From Nannocystis sp. RBIL2 (GTDB lineage: Bacteria; Myxococcota_A; Polyangia; Nannocystales; Nannocystaceae), in NCBI RefSeq assembly GCF_026626745.1, contig NZ_JAPNJW010000001.1:1394001-1458000 (forward strand): 64,000 nucleotides of DNA, written 5' to 3'. A program made the position numbers and the translations under genes. This document shows, in pieces, positions 20,648 to 30,245 of this stretch (within the stretch, counting starts at the first letter, position 1; the number at the start of each line of letters is the position of its first letter). The notes below the pieces were generated by a model. The model was given only the letters and a program-made list of their open reading frames with translations. It searched no databases and was not told the DNA's origin.

Positions 20648-21058
20648 CCTCGGCGAGGATAACCCGCCCCCGCGCCGCCCGGGACGCGCGTCCCCGCGCA
20701 CGCGGCCCGACGCCTCGCCCAGGCGGCGGACCGGGCGCCTCGGCGGGCCGGAGCGCAGGCGGCCGTCCTGCTCCAAGAACCAGGTCGTGGGAGCGCCGCG
20801 CCGCCGACCCGCTCGGTCTCTCGCGGCCCATCACGGCGCGAAGCCGATCCCCGCTCGCGCCCAGGCAGCGCCCTCGCCGGGCCTGCGACAGGCGACCGCG
20901 ACGTCGGGCTCGCCGGCGTGCGCGGCCACGACCAGGCCTCCGCGTCATACCCGACCGATACCCACATGACGGCACATGACTCGATCGACATGTCCTTTTG
21001 GACATCCATAGAACCGACTGTCATGCGGTCAGACCTGGCCTTTCGGCCATGTGACGGT
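20648..21058. other. Non-coding gap of 411 bp with two dyad clusters
   Basis: No gene is supported; frames here are Arg/Pro-rich. Dyads: 20974-21007 (hexamers at 20974, 20988 and 21002; main unit ACATGTCC, loop TTTT, GGACATCC) and 21033-21052 (ACCTGGCC, loop TTTC, GGCCATGT, ending just before the sigma-factor stop). The promoter of the kinase, if separate from that of the sigma gene, should lie here. Confidence 0.65.
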
Positions 21059-21709
21059 CTAATCCCAGCCCTGTTGCCGCCGCAGCTCGCGGGCCCACGC
21101 CTCGAGCTGCTCCGGCGTCACGTCGACGGCCGGGGCCGCGGGCGCGGCCGCCAGCAGGGCCGCCACGCGCTCGCGCAGGCGCTGACGCCCGCGGGCGATC
21201 CGGCCGCGCACGGTGCCCTCCGGCACGCCGAGCAGCGCCGCCGCCTCGCTGCCCGACAGCCCCTCGAAGTACATCAGCTCGAGCACGATCTGGTCCTCGA
21301 CCGCGATCTCCCGCAGCGCCTGGACCAGGCACCGCGCCTCTCGCCGGTGCGCCACGATCGAGCTCATCGACGCGCCCTCGCAGTCCTGCACGCACACCGC
21401 CGCGAAGTCGAGCGCCTCGCTCTTGCGCTTGTAGCGGCCGCGGATGTACTTGCGCAGCACGTTGCCGGCGATCGCGTAGAGGAACTGGCGCGCCCCCGCC
21501 TCGCCGCGCCAGCGGTCCTTGCCCGCGGTGCAGCCGAGGAACGTCTGACCGACCAGCTCGGCGACGTCGTCCTCGCTGCACACCTTGTTGCGGAAGAAGC
21601 GGGTGATCGCGTCGAAGTGGCGGTCGACGAACGCCTCGCCGGCCGCGGCGTCGCCGGCCTGCCACGCGCCCAGGAGCTCGCCGTCGCCGCGTCCCGCCAC
21701 GATCGGCAC
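21059..21709 (-). CDS. ECF-type RNA polymerase sigma factor
   Basis: 216 aa, within the usual range for ECF sigma factors. Region 2 is seen as DRHFDAITRFFRNKVCSEDDVAELVGQTFLGC with the promoter-melting stretch (ARQFLYAIAGNVLRKYIR), and region 4 as LELMYFEGLSGSEAAALLGV then PEGTVRGRIARGRQRLR, the helix-turn-helix that reads the -35 box. A short tail (VTPEQLEAWARELRRQQG) follows. It lies upstream of, and on the same strand as, the WD40 kinase, a pairing known in myxobacteria and planctomycetes where the kinase can act on the sigma factor. No anti-sigma gene is adjacent. Confidence 0.92.
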   Translation of the reverse strand: MPIVAGRGDGELLGAWQAGDAAAGEAFVDRHFDAITRFFRNKVCSEDDVAELVGQTFLGCTAGKDRWRGEAGARQFLYAIAGNVLRKYIRGRYKRKSEALDFAAVCVQDCEGASMSSIVAHRREARCLVQALREIAVEDQIVLELMYFEGLSGSEAAALLGVPEGTVRGRIARGRQRLRERVAALLAAAPAAPAVDVTPEQLEAWARELRRQQGWD

Positions 21710-21756
21710 TCTAGCGCACGGCCCGCCCGCGGTCGACCGCCGCCGACGTAGCCGAG

Positions 21757-21790
21757 ACCTGCGCGTTCGGCCATGTCCTTCGAGACATCT
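21757..21790. repeat. Dyad run upstream of the ECF sigma gene
   Basis: Hexamers ACCTGC, CCATGT and ACATCT start at 21757, 21771 and 21785, 14 bp apart. It lies in the 90-bp gap between the peptidase stop and the sigma start on the minus strand, so it could act as a 3' hairpin for the peptidase mRNA or lie in the sigma leader. Confidence 0.7.
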
Positions 21791-21799
21791 CGCCCTGCT

Positions 21800-23311
21800 T
21801 CACTCGCGCGCGACCCGGGGGAACGCGGCCGGGCTGCGGTAGCCGTCGCGGTCGTAGGCGCGCACCGCGAACAGCCAGTCGTCCTTGCTGACCGGCAGCG
21901 TCGCCTCGGTGACCTGGCCGACGTCCTGCGCGTGCTCCCACGCCGGCGCCGAGGTCGCGCGCCGCAGCACCTCGTAGCCGGCCACGTCGGGCTCGGGGCT
22001 GGCGGTCCAGCGCAGCGTCGTGTCGCCGGTCAGCTCGGTCGCCCTCAGCTGCGGGTCGCCCGGCGGCGACGGGGCGTTGGCCAGGTGGGCCAGCGCGGCC
22101 GCGTCGAGGCGGGCCACGTCGGCCAGGTAGGCCGCGTCGACGTGCTCGGGCACATCGCCGTAGCTGCGGCCGGCCTCCACGCGCACGTCCTGGTGCTGGC
22201 GGTCGTAGTCCTCTGCGACCTCGGTGAAGCGCACTGCGGCGAAGCCCTGCTCGTTGAAGGCGGTGTGGTCGCCGCCGCGCAGGAACCGATCTGGCCGAAA
22301 GACCAGGCGTGGCCGCACCGGCAGCTCGTGCAGCGCCGCCACCTCGGCGACCACGCGGGCCAGCTGCCGCGACGGCGCGTCGGCGAACGCCCCGGTCTGG
22401 CGCGCCAGCTGCCACGCCGCCGGGTCGGCCGTCACCGGCACCCCCTCCGAGAACAGCCGGATCTCGCCTCGATGACTGCCGCCGCGCGGGTCGCTCGGGT
22501 CGCCGACGATGTCGTTGCTGAGCGCCCCCGCGATCTCGAGCCCCGCCGCCTTCGCCGCCTCCGCGTGGCGACGCGCGCCCACCAGGCCCTGCTCCTCGCC
22601 GGCCGTGGCCATGAACACCAGGGTCGCGTCGAAGCTGCGGGTCGCCATCACCCGCGCCAGCTCGAGCACCAGCGCAGTGCCGGAGCCGTCGTCGTTGGCC
22701 CCGGGCGCGTCGATCGCCGCGTCCATCACGTCGCTCGCCCGCGAGTCGTAGTGCCCGAGCACGTAGTAGCGCCGCCGCCTCGCCTCCGGCATCGACCCCG
22801 GCAGCACCGCGATCACGTTGACGACCTCGACCGCGCGATCGATGCGCTTGCCGTCGGGCGCGACGTCGTGGACCTCGAGCTCCGCGGTCATCGCCAGCTC
22901 GCCGGTGCGGCCGCTGCTCGCCGCGGCCCGCTGCAGCTCGGCCAGCAGCCACCGCCGCGCCGCCCCGATCCCGCGCGTCTCCGAGGTCGTGTCCGACAGC
23001 GTGTGGCGCGTGCCGAACCTCGCCAGGCGATCGACGTCCGCCCGCAGGCGCGCCGGATCGATGTCCGCCAGCATCGCAGTCACCACCGCCGGCGCCGGAC
23101 CGGGCAGCGCCACAGTCATCGGCGCCGCCGGTGGAGCGTCCGACGAAGCCGGCCGCTCGCTCGCCGGCGCTGCGCTGCGCGCCTCGTCGCCGGCACCTCC
23201 CACGGGCCGCGGACCAGAGCTCGCGGATGCCGCGGCCGGCCCGGCGGCACCCGCGGGCGGACCGCCGCACTCCAGCAGCATCGCCGCGAACACAAAAAAG
23301 CATGGACGCAC
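21800..23311 (-). CDS. M28-family zinc peptidase, lipoprotein
   Basis: About 503 aa. The GTG at 23311 gives a signal peptide (PCFFVFAAMLLECGG) with a lipobox Cys; no strong Shine-Dalgarno is visible. A Pro/Ala/Ser linker precedes the catalytic domain. All expected M28 ligands are present: HYDSR, GANDDGSG, TAGEEQG (catalytic and ligand Glu), SNDIVGD and GGDHTAFNEQG. M28 enzymes are aminopeptidases or carboxypeptidases using two zinc ions. The last 80 residues (SPEPDVAGYEVLRRA, WLFAVRAYDRDGYRS) form a fibronectin III-like domain. A likely outer-membrane or surface peptidase for a predatory or saprophytic life. A weak dyad at 22289-22308 lies in frame (VFRPDRF). Confidence 0.9.
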   Translation of the reverse strand: MRPCFFVFAAMLLECGGPPAGAAGPAAASASSGPRPVGGAGDEARSAAPASERPASSDAPPAAPMTVALPGPAPAVVTAMLADIDPARLRADVDRLARFGTRHTLSDTTSETRGIGAARRWLLAELQRAAASSGRTGELAMTAELEVHDVAPDGKRIDRAVEVVNVIAVLPGSMPEARRRRYYVLGHYDSRASDVMDAAIDAPGANDDGSGTALVLELARVMATRSFDATLVFMATAGEEQGLVGARRHAEAAKAAGLEIAGALSNDIVGDPSDPRGGSHRGEIRLFSEGVPVTADPAAWQLARQTGAFADAPSRQLARVVAEVAALHELPVRPRLVFRPDRFLRGGDHTAFNEQGFAAVRFTEVAEDYDRQHQDVRVEAGRSYGDVPEHVDAAYLADVARLDAAALAHLANAPSPPGDPQLRATELTGDTTLRWTASPEPDVAGYEVLRRATSAPAWEHAQDVGQVTEATLPVSKDDWLFAVRAYDRDGYRSPAAFPRVARE

Positions 23312-23406
23312 CGCCTCATGGTAGCGGAGCCCGGCGCTCGCGTCGCCGCGGCTCGCGGTCTCCGGCGATCGGGCGGCGCGCGCCGGCGCGGGGGTGGTCC
23401 GCCACG

Positions 23407-23426
23407 ACCTGTCCTTTGGGACTGGT
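23407..23426. repeat. Dyad repeat upstream of the first histidine kinase
   Basis: ACCTGTCC, loop TTTG, GGACTGGT. It lies in the 267-bp gap between the divergent peptidase and histidine-kinase genes, about 150 bp before the kinase start. Confidence 0.7.
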
Positions 23427-23578
23427 GACGCACGCCGCGATCGCGGCGCGCGGTCCGTTCGCCCCGCCGCTGCCGACGCCGGCCGGCGGTCGCGGCGCTG
23501 CCGACCGCCGCCCGCTCGTGCCCGGGTGCGACGCTTGAAAAGGGTCCGATCGGTTCTATTCCGACTCCGAAAGGAAGG

Positions 23579-26248
23579 ATGGCCAGCGAGCGTCGCTACA
23601 TCGGAGAGCTCCTCGCCGCGTCCGGCGCCTTCGTCGGCGACCATGACGACCTCGTCGAGTGCCTCGAGCAGAGCGCCGTGGGGATCTGCGTCGTCGACCG
23701 CACCGGCGCGATCGTGTGGGTCAACGCCGCCCTGTGCGCCGCGCTCGGCCGCGATCCCGACGACTGCGTCGGCCGTCACGCCGCCGAGCTGCACGTCGAC
23801 CCGGAGGTCTTCACCGACATCTGGGCGCGGCTCGGCGCCGGCGAGCGAGTGCGCGGGCGGCCGGCCCGCCTGCGCGGGGCCTCCGGCACCTGCGACGTCG
23901 TCCTCTCTGCCAGCGCCGGCCGCGACCCCCACGGCGCCCTCGTCGGCGCCCGCTTCTGCGTGCGCGCCCCGGTCGGTCCGGCCGATCCCGCGGCCGCGGC
24001 GCTGGTCGCCGCCGCGCCGCTGGGCATCGTCCGCGCCCAGCTCGACGGCACCGTGCTGGCCGTCAACCGGGCGCTGTGCGACCTGCTCGCGCGGCCCTCC
24101 GCGGAGCTCGTCGGCCACGACCTGTTCGCGCTCACCCACCCCGACGACCGTCAGTTCGACCAGGACAAGTTCGCCCAGCTGTGCGCCGACCAGATCCGCA
24201 GCTACGCCGTGGCCAAGCGGATGATCCGCGGCGACGGCTCGAGCGTGTGGACGCGGGTCCACGCCAGCGTCGTGCGCGGCCCCGGCGGCGAGCCGCGGTT
24301 CTACTTCGGCCTCGTCGAGGACATCGACGCCCCCCGCCGCGCCGAGGACGAACGCCGCCGGCGCGAGCGCCAGTACGAGCTGCTCAGCCGCCTGTCGCCG
24401 GTCGGCATCTTCCTCGGCGAGGCCGACAACGAGTGCGTGTTCGTCAACGAGGAGTGGGTGCGGATCACCGGCCGCACCTTGCCCGAGGTGCGCGGCGGCG
24501 GCTGGCGTCGCGCCCTCCACCCCGACGACGCCGAGCGGGTGATCGCCGGCTGTCGCCGCGCCTTCGTCGAGGCCGAGCCGTTCAGCGGCGAGTGGCGCAT
24601 GCTCCGGCCCGACGGCGCCACGGTGTGGGTGCTCGGCCAGTTCTCCGGCGTGCTCGACGGCGCCGGCCGCAAGCTCTACGTCGGCACGATCACCGACATC
24701 ACCGCCCGCGTGCGCGCCGAGCTCGATCGGGCCCGCCTCGCGGTCATCGTCGAGAACGCCGCCGACGCGCTGTTCCTGCTCAACCCCGACGGCACCGTGG
24801 CGATCTGGAACCCCGGCGCCGAGAAGCTGCTCGGCCACGGCGGCGCCGAGATCCGCGGCCGCTTCCTCGGCGACCTCGTGCCCGGCCACGGCCGCGAGAT
24901 CGAGGCCGCCCTGCGGCGCGTGCTCGCCGGCGACGTCGTGCGCGAGCTCGAGGCCCAGGTGCGGCGCGACGACGGCGCCCTGTTCGCCGTCACGGTCTCG
25001 GCCTGCCCGGTCCACGACTCGACCGGCGAGGTCTCGGCGATCTCCGTCATCCTCCACGACGTCACCGAGCTGAAGGACGTCGAGCAGGCGCTGCGGGCCA
25101 GCGAGAGCCGGTTCCGCGGCCTGGTCGAGGCCACCGCGCAGATCGTGTGGTCGACCGATCCGAGCGGCGCGGCCTTCGAAGACTCGCCGTCGTGGCGCGC
25201 CTTCACCGGCCAGACCTTCGAGCAGATGCTCGGCGCCGGCTGGCTCGACTGCGTGGCCCCCGAGGACCGGGCCCGCGTCCGCGAGACCTGGAAGCAGATC
25301 TGCAGCGGGCGCCAGCCGGGCAACATGGCGTACCGCCTGCGCCGCGCCGACGGCACCTACGCCGACACCGAGGTGCGCGCCGTGCCGATGCTCGGGCAGG
25401 ACGGCGAGGTCCGCGAGTGGGTCGGCGTGTGCGTCGACGTCAGCGACAAGCGGCGCGTCGAGGAGCAGCGCGAGGCGCTGGTGGCCGACCTCCGGCGGGC
25501 CATGCACTACCAGGAGATGTTCATGGCCGTGCTCGGCCACGACCTGCGCAGTCCGCTGTCGGCGATCCTCATGGCCACCAGCCTCGGCCTGCGGCGCAGC
25601 GCCGACGACCGCACGCGCCGCGTCCTGCATCAGATCGCCAGCAGCGGCCACCGCATGCTGCGGATGATCGAGCAGCTGCTCGACGTCACGCGGATCCGGG
25701 CCGCCGGCGGCCTCGAGATCCGGCCGACGCGCGCCGACCTGGCGGCGATCTGCCGCACCATCATCGACGAGCACCAGCAGGCCAACCCGGCCGCGCGGGT
25801 CGTCCTCGACGTGCGCGGCGAGACCCGCGGCACCTGGGACGTCGACCGCCTGTCGCAGATGGCCTCGAACCTGATCGGCAACGCGATCCAGCACGCCGAG
25901 GGCGCGCCGGTGGCGACCGCCCAGGTCGACGGGCGCGAGCCCGGCGTCGTCCGCTTCGTCGTCCACAACCGCGGCGTGATCGCCCCCGAGATGCTCGGCG
26001 CGATCTTCGACCCGTTCCAGCGCGCCGCCAAGGGCGGGGCCAAGACCGCCGGCCTCGGCCTCGGCCTCTACATCACCGAGCAGATCGCCCTCGCCCACGG
26101 CGGCTCCGTCGCGGTCGAGTCGACGCGCACCGGCGGCACCTACTTCCGCGTCGAGCTGCCGCGGCACCCCCGGCCGGCGACGCTGTCGCCCCCCGGCGCC
26201 CGCGACCAGGACGGCGTGCCGCTGCTGCGAGGAGACGTGGTCGGATGA
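23579..26248 (+). CDS. Multi-PAS sensor histidine kinase
   Basis: 889 aa, soluble: no membrane segment is visible. Five PAS-type modules can be counted (starting near residues 22, 140, 265, 385 and 505, each with a phrase like FVNEEW or IWNPGAEKLLG). The dimerisation helix carries the phospho-acceptor in GHDLRSPLSAI (H654), and the ATPase domain shows SNLIGNAIQHA, a G1-like VHNRGVIAPEML with degenerate Asp, and GLGLGLYITEQI. A strong ribosome site (AAGGAAGG) precedes ATG 23579. Its stop overlaps the next kinase start (ATGA), and a receiver gene closes the operon, so phosphorelay between the three is likely. The signal is unknown. Confidence 0.93.
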   Translation: MASERRYIGELLAASGAFVGDHDDLVECLEQSAVGICVVDRTGAIVWVNAALCAALGRDPDDCVGRHAAELHVDPEVFTDIWARLGAGERVRGRPARLRGASGTCDVVLSASAGRDPHGALVGARFCVRAPVGPADPAAAALVAAAPLGIVRAQLDGTVLAVNRALCDLLARPSAELVGHDLFALTHPDDRQFDQDKFAQLCADQIRSYAVAKRMIRGDGSSVWTRVHASVVRGPGGEPRFYFGLVEDIDAPRRAEDERRRRERQYELLSRLSPVGIFLGEADNECVFVNEEWVRITGRTLPEVRGGGWRRALHPDDAERVIAGCRRAFVEAEPFSGEWRMLRPDGATVWVLGQFSGVLDGAGRKLYVGTITDITARVRAELDRARLAVIVENAADALFLLNPDGTVAIWNPGAEKLLGHGGAEIRGRFLGDLVPGHGREIEAALRRVLAGDVVRELEAQVRRDDGALFAVTVSACPVHDSTGEVSAISVILHDVTELKDVEQALRASESRFRGLVEATAQIVWSTDPSGAAFEDSPSWRAFTGQTFEQMLGAGWLDCVAPEDRARVRETWKQICSGRQPGNMAYRLRRADGTYADTEVRAVPMLGQDGEVREWVGVCVDVSDKRRVEEQREALVADLRRAMHYQEMFMAVLGHDLRSPLSAILMATSLGLRRSADDRTRRVLHQIASSGHRMLRMIEQLLDVTRIRAAGGLEIRPTRADLAAICRTIIDEHQQANPAARVVLDVRGETRGTWDVDRLSQMASNLIGNAIQHAEGAPVATAQVDGREPGVVRFVVHNRGVIAPEMLGAIFDPFQRAAKGGAKTAGLGLGLYITEQIALAHGGSVAVESTRTGGTYFRVELPRHPRPATLSPPGARDQDGVPLLRGDVVG

Positions 26249-29200
26249 GCGGCGGCGCCTCTCCCAGCTCGCACGCGTCGGGCGACGGCGGGCCGCCGCT
26301 GCAGATGATCGTCGGCCTCGCCCGCGCGATCGCCCAGGTGCGCGCCGACCCGGCCGCGATCGTCGAGGTCACCACCCGCACCCTCGTCAAGGATTTCGTC
26401 GACGGCAGCTCCGCCCACCTCAGGGCCGGCTTCGACGTCCGCGCCTACGCCCACCGCGACCTCGGCGCGGAGGAGTTCCTGCGCGAGAGCTTCGCGCACC
26501 TGCCGGTCGACCTGCTGCCGGCCGGGCGGGTGATCGCCAGCGGCCGCCCGGTGTTCCACGCGCACCTGCCGGCCGACTTCGCCGAAGAGCTGCCGCCCGA
26601 GCTGCGCGCGTACGTGCGGCGGTTCGCCATCGCCAGCGTCATCATCGTCCCGATCCGGGCCGAGGACGCCGTCGTCGGCGCGCTGGCGATGTGGCGCGAC
26701 GACCAGCGGCGGCCGTTCTGCGACGACGACCTCAACACCGCCTACGTGTGCGCCGAGCACGTCGGCCTCGCGCTCGAGCACGCGATCGCCTTCCGCGCCC
26801 TGAAGGACCGCGAGAGCCGCTTCGAGCTGGCCGCGCGGGCCACCCAGGAGGTGCTGTGGGACTGGGACGTCGCCACCGATCGGGTGTTCTGGGGCGACGC
26901 CCTGTACGACGCGCTCGCCTGGCCGAGAGACCAGGTGCAGTCGACCTTCACCTGGTGGACCGACAACATCCACGACGTCGACCGCGCGCGGGTCATCGCC
27001 GACGTCGAGCGGATGATCCGCGACAACCCGGACCGCGTGCGCTGGCAGCTCGAGTACCGGTTCCGCCGCGGCGACGGCCGCTTCGCCAACATCGTCGACC
27101 GCGGCTTCGTCCAGCGCGACGAGCACGGCCGGCTGCTGCGGCTGGTCGGGTCGATGCAGGACATCAGCGATAGCGTCGAGGTCACCCAGCGGCTGGCGCG
27201 GCGCGAGGAGAGCTTCCGCGCCTTCGTCGCCGACAGCGGCGAGGCCATCTGGTGCCTCGAGGGCGACGAGCCGGTGCCGACCGACCTCCCGCCCGACCAG
27301 CAGATCGACCTGTGGTACGAGCGCAGCCGGATCTGCGAGTGCAACGACGCCATGGCGCGCATGTTCGGCTACGAGCGGGCCGACGAGCTGCGCGGCGCGC
27401 CGATGGACCTGCTGTTCCCGCGCGACGACCCGCGGCTGCGCGAGTTCTACCGCGCCTTCATCGCCTGTGGTTATCGCCTCCTCGACGTCGAGGCCGCCGA
27501 GACCGACCGCGCCGGCGGCCAGCGCCGCTTCCTCCGTTCGCTGATCGGCACCGTCGAGAACGGCAAACTGCGCCGCGCCTGGGGCACCCAGCGCGAGGTC
27601 ACCGAGCTGGCGCGCCAGGCCGCCGCGCTGGCCCGCTATCAATTGATGTCGCAGCACGGGCGCGACCTCTTCCTGTTCGTCCGCTGCGACGACGGCCGCA
27701 TCATCGAGGCCAACGACGCCGCAGTGGCCGCCTACGGCTACGCGCGCGAAGAGCTGCTGCGCCTGCGAATGGCCGACCTGCGAGCTGACGACGCCCCCGG
27801 CGAGCCGGTGGCCCTGGCCGGCTGCCATGACGCCGAGGGCGACCTCTTCGAGACGACGCACCGGCGCAAGGACGGCACCACCTTCCCGGTCGAGGTCAGC
27901 TCGCGCGGCGCCGACGTCCACGGCGAGCGGATCGTGCTCAGCGTCGTCCGCGACATCACCGAGCGCCGGCGGACCGAGGCGGCCGCGCACCACGCCAGCG
28001 CCATCTTGCAGGCCGTGTGCGACAACACCCCGGACCTCGTGTTCGCCAAGGACAACCAGGGGCGCATGGTGTTCGTCAACCCGGCCGCCATCGGCGCCAT
28101 CGGCAAGCCGGCCGAGGCCGTGCTGGGTCGGCGCGACGCCGAGTTCATGGACGCCGGGTACGGCCGCGACATCAGCGACAACGACCAGCGCGTGCTGTCC
28201 AGCGGGCGCTCCGACTTCTTCGAGGAGCAGGGCCCCGGCGGCCGGATCTTCCTGTCCTCGAAGTCACCGTATCGCGACGCCACCGGCGCGGTCGTCGGCC
28301 TCATCGGCATCTCGATGGACATCACCGACCGCAAGCAGGCCGAGGTGCGGCTGCGCAAGACCCAGGAGGCGCTGGCGCTGGTCATGCGCGCCGGCCACAT
28401 GGGCACCTGGATGCTCGACCCCGACACCGACGCCACCTGGCTGTCGCGCGAGCTCGAGGACATCCTCGGCCTCACCGCCGGGGCCCCGGGCGAGGGCAAC
28501 CTCTACGCCACCGTCCACCCCGAAGACCGCGCTCACTTGCGGGCCGAGATACGCGCCGCAGTGGCGGCCCGGCGCGACTACATGATCGAGTTCCGCTTCG
28601 TCCGCGCCGACACCGGCGCGGTCGGCTGGATGGAGGGCCGCGGTCGCGCCGCGTACGACGAGTCTGGCCGTACGACCATGATTTATGGGATAGGTATCGA
28701 CATCACCCAGCGCAAGCGGGCCGAGCTCGACCTGCGGGAGAGCGAGCAGCTGTTCGCGCGGGCCTTCGGCAAGAACCCCAACCCGATGACGGTCAACGAG
28801 CTCCCCGGCGGCGAGTACCTCGAGGTCAACGAGGCCGCGATCAAGGCCCACGGGTTCTCGCGCGAGGAGATGCTCGGCAAGAGCCCGCTGCAGCTCGGCG
28901 TGCTCGTCGACGCCGAGGACATCGAGCGCTTCAACCGCCTGCTGTCGCGCCGGGCCGCGGTCCGCGACCTCGAGCTGCGCGTGCGCAGCAAGACCGGGCG
29001 GATCCACAGCGTGCTGATGTCGGCCGAGCTGATCGAGTACCGCAAGCGCCCGTGCGTGCTCACCGTCTCCGTCGACGTCAGCGCCCGCAAGCGGGCCGAG
29101 TGGGCCCTGCTCGAGAGCGAGGAGCGCTTCCGGCAGATCGCCGCCACCATCGACGAGGCGTTCTGGTTGATGGAGTTCTCGCCGCGCTGGCGCTTCGTCT

Positions 29201-30225
29201 ACGTCAGCCCCGGCTGGGAGCACGCCTGGCGCCGCGCCCCCGAGGAGCTGTACGGCGACCCGACCCTGTGGACCCGCGCGATCCACCCCGACGACCGCGT
29301 CGCCGCCGAGAACTCGCAGCGCGAGCTCGTCGCCGGCGCCGTCGACTCGCGCGACCTCGAGTACCGGGTCGTCCGGCCCGACGGCGCGGTGCAGTGGATC
29401 CGCGACCGCGGCACCCTGATCCGCGACGCCGTCGGGCGCCCGTGGCGGGCCGCCGGCATCGCCGAGGACATCACCGAGCGCAAGCTGGCCGAGCGCGAGC
29501 GCGAGCGGCTGGTCGCCGATCTTCAGGTCGCGATCGCAGTGCGCGACGACTTCCTCTCGGTCGCCTCGCACGAGCTGCGGACCCCGCTCACCGCGTTAGG
29601 CTTCCACCTCGAGCACCTGGTGCGCCTGGTCGACCGCGGCGAGCACGACTCGGGCGTGCTCGCTCGCAAGGTCGACGGCGCGATCCGGCAGATCGAGCGC
29701 GTCACCGCGTTGGTCGACAGCCTGATCCACGTCAGCCGCATGAGCCTCGGCCGGCTCTCGCTCGAGCTGGCGGAGTTCGACCTCGTGGTCCTCGTGCGCG
29801 ACCTGGTCGCGCGCGCCGAGCCCGACGCCCAGCGGGCCCGCTGCGAGATCCGCGTCGACGCTCCGAACGAGCTGTTCGGCGCCTGGGACCGCAAGCAGCT
29901 CGACCAGGCGCTGTACAACCTCCTGGCCAACGCCCTCAAGTACGGCGCCGGCCGCCCGGTCGACGTGCGCGTGTTCGAGTGCGGGCCCGACGTCGCCATC
30001 GAGGTGCAGGACCGCGGGATCGGCATCGCCGAGGAGGACCGGCCGCGGATCTTCGACCGCTTCGAGCGCGCGGTCTCGTCGGCGCACTACGGCGGCTTCG
30101 GCCTCGGCCTCTACATCGCCCGGCGGATCGTCGAGGCGCACGGCGGCGTCCTCGACGTCACCAGCACCCCGGGCCAGGGCTCGACCTTTCGCCTGCAGCT
30201 CCCGCGTCAGGCGGCGCAACCATGA
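26245..30225 (+). CDS. GAF and multi-PAS hybrid-size sensor histidine kinase
   Basis: 1326 aa. An N-terminal GAF-like domain (about residues 30-190, ending with FRALKDRE) is followed by about seven PAS modules, several with PAC tails (VGSMQDISDS, VVRDITERRR, GISMDITDRK, GIDITQRKRAE, IAEDITERK). Catalytic core: SHELRTPLTAL with H1109, NLLANALKYGAG, DRGIGIAEEDRPRIFDRF and GGFGLGLYIARRI, all complete. No membrane segment, so a cytoplasmic sensor integrating several inputs, perhaps flavin, heme or small ligands. It overlaps the upstream kinase by four bases and the receiver gene follows at once. A weak dyad (26917-26936) and a doubtful one (28662-28681) are in frame. Confidence 0.93.
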   Translation: MSGGASPSSHASGDGGPPLQMIVGLARAIAQVRADPAAIVEVTTRTLVKDFVDGSSAHLRAGFDVRAYAHRDLGAEEFLRESFAHLPVDLLPAGRVIASGRPVFHAHLPADFAEELPPELRAYVRRFAIASVIIVPIRAEDAVVGALAMWRDDQRRPFCDDDLNTAYVCAEHVGLALEHAIAFRALKDRESRFELAARATQEVLWDWDVATDRVFWGDALYDALAWPRDQVQSTFTWWTDNIHDVDRARVIADVERMIRDNPDRVRWQLEYRFRRGDGRFANIVDRGFVQRDEHGRLLRLVGSMQDISDSVEVTQRLARREESFRAFVADSGEAIWCLEGDEPVPTDLPPDQQIDLWYERSRICECNDAMARMFGYERADELRGAPMDLLFPRDDPRLREFYRAFIACGYRLLDVEAAETDRAGGQRRFLRSLIGTVENGKLRRAWGTQREVTELARQAAALARYQLMSQHGRDLFLFVRCDDGRIIEANDAAVAAYGYAREELLRLRMADLRADDAPGEPVALAGCHDAEGDLFETTHRRKDGTTFPVEVSSRGADVHGERIVLSVVRDITERRRTEAAAHHASAILQAVCDNTPDLVFAKDNQGRMVFVNPAAIGAIGKPAEAVLGRRDAEFMDAGYGRDISDNDQRVLSSGRSDFFEEQGPGGRIFLSSKSPYRDATGAVVGLIGISMDITDRKQAEVRLRKTQEALALVMRAGHMGTWMLDPDTDATWLSRELEDILGLTAGAPGEGNLYATVHPEDRAHLRAEIRAAVAARRDYMIEFRFVRADTGAVGWMEGRGRAAYDESGRTTMIYGIGIDITQRKRAELDLRESEQLFARAFGKNPNPMTVNELPGGEYLEVNEAAIKAHGFSREEMLGKSPLQLGVLVDAEDIERFNRLLSRRAAVRDLELRVRSKTGRIHSVLMSAELIEYRKRPCVLTVSVDVSARKRAEWALLESEERFRQIAATIDEAFWLMEFSPRWRFVYVSPGWEHAWRRAPEELYGDPTLWTRAIHPDDRVAAENSQRELVAGAVDSRDLEYRVVRPDGAVQWIRDRGTLIRDAVGRPWRAAGIAEDITERKLAERERERLVADLQVAIAVRDDFLSVASHELRTPLTALGFHLEHLVRLVDRGEHDSGVLARKVDGAIRQIERVTALVDSLIHVSRMSLGRLSLELAEFDLVVLVRDLVARAEPDAQRARCEIRVDAPNELFGAWDRKQLDQALYNLLANALKYGAGRPVDVRVFECGPDVAIEVQDRGIGIAEEDRPRIFDRFERAVSSAHYGGFGLGLYIARRIVEAHGGVLDVTSTPGQGSTFRLQLPRQAAQP

Positions 30226-30245
30226 ACGTGGAGAACGAGGGACCG

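Noticed and set aside
23659..26244. Long open frame leading into the second histidine kinase
   Set aside because: The part before ATG 26245 is Arg/Pro-rich and overlaps the first kinase; the ATGA overlap and domain start mark the true beginning.
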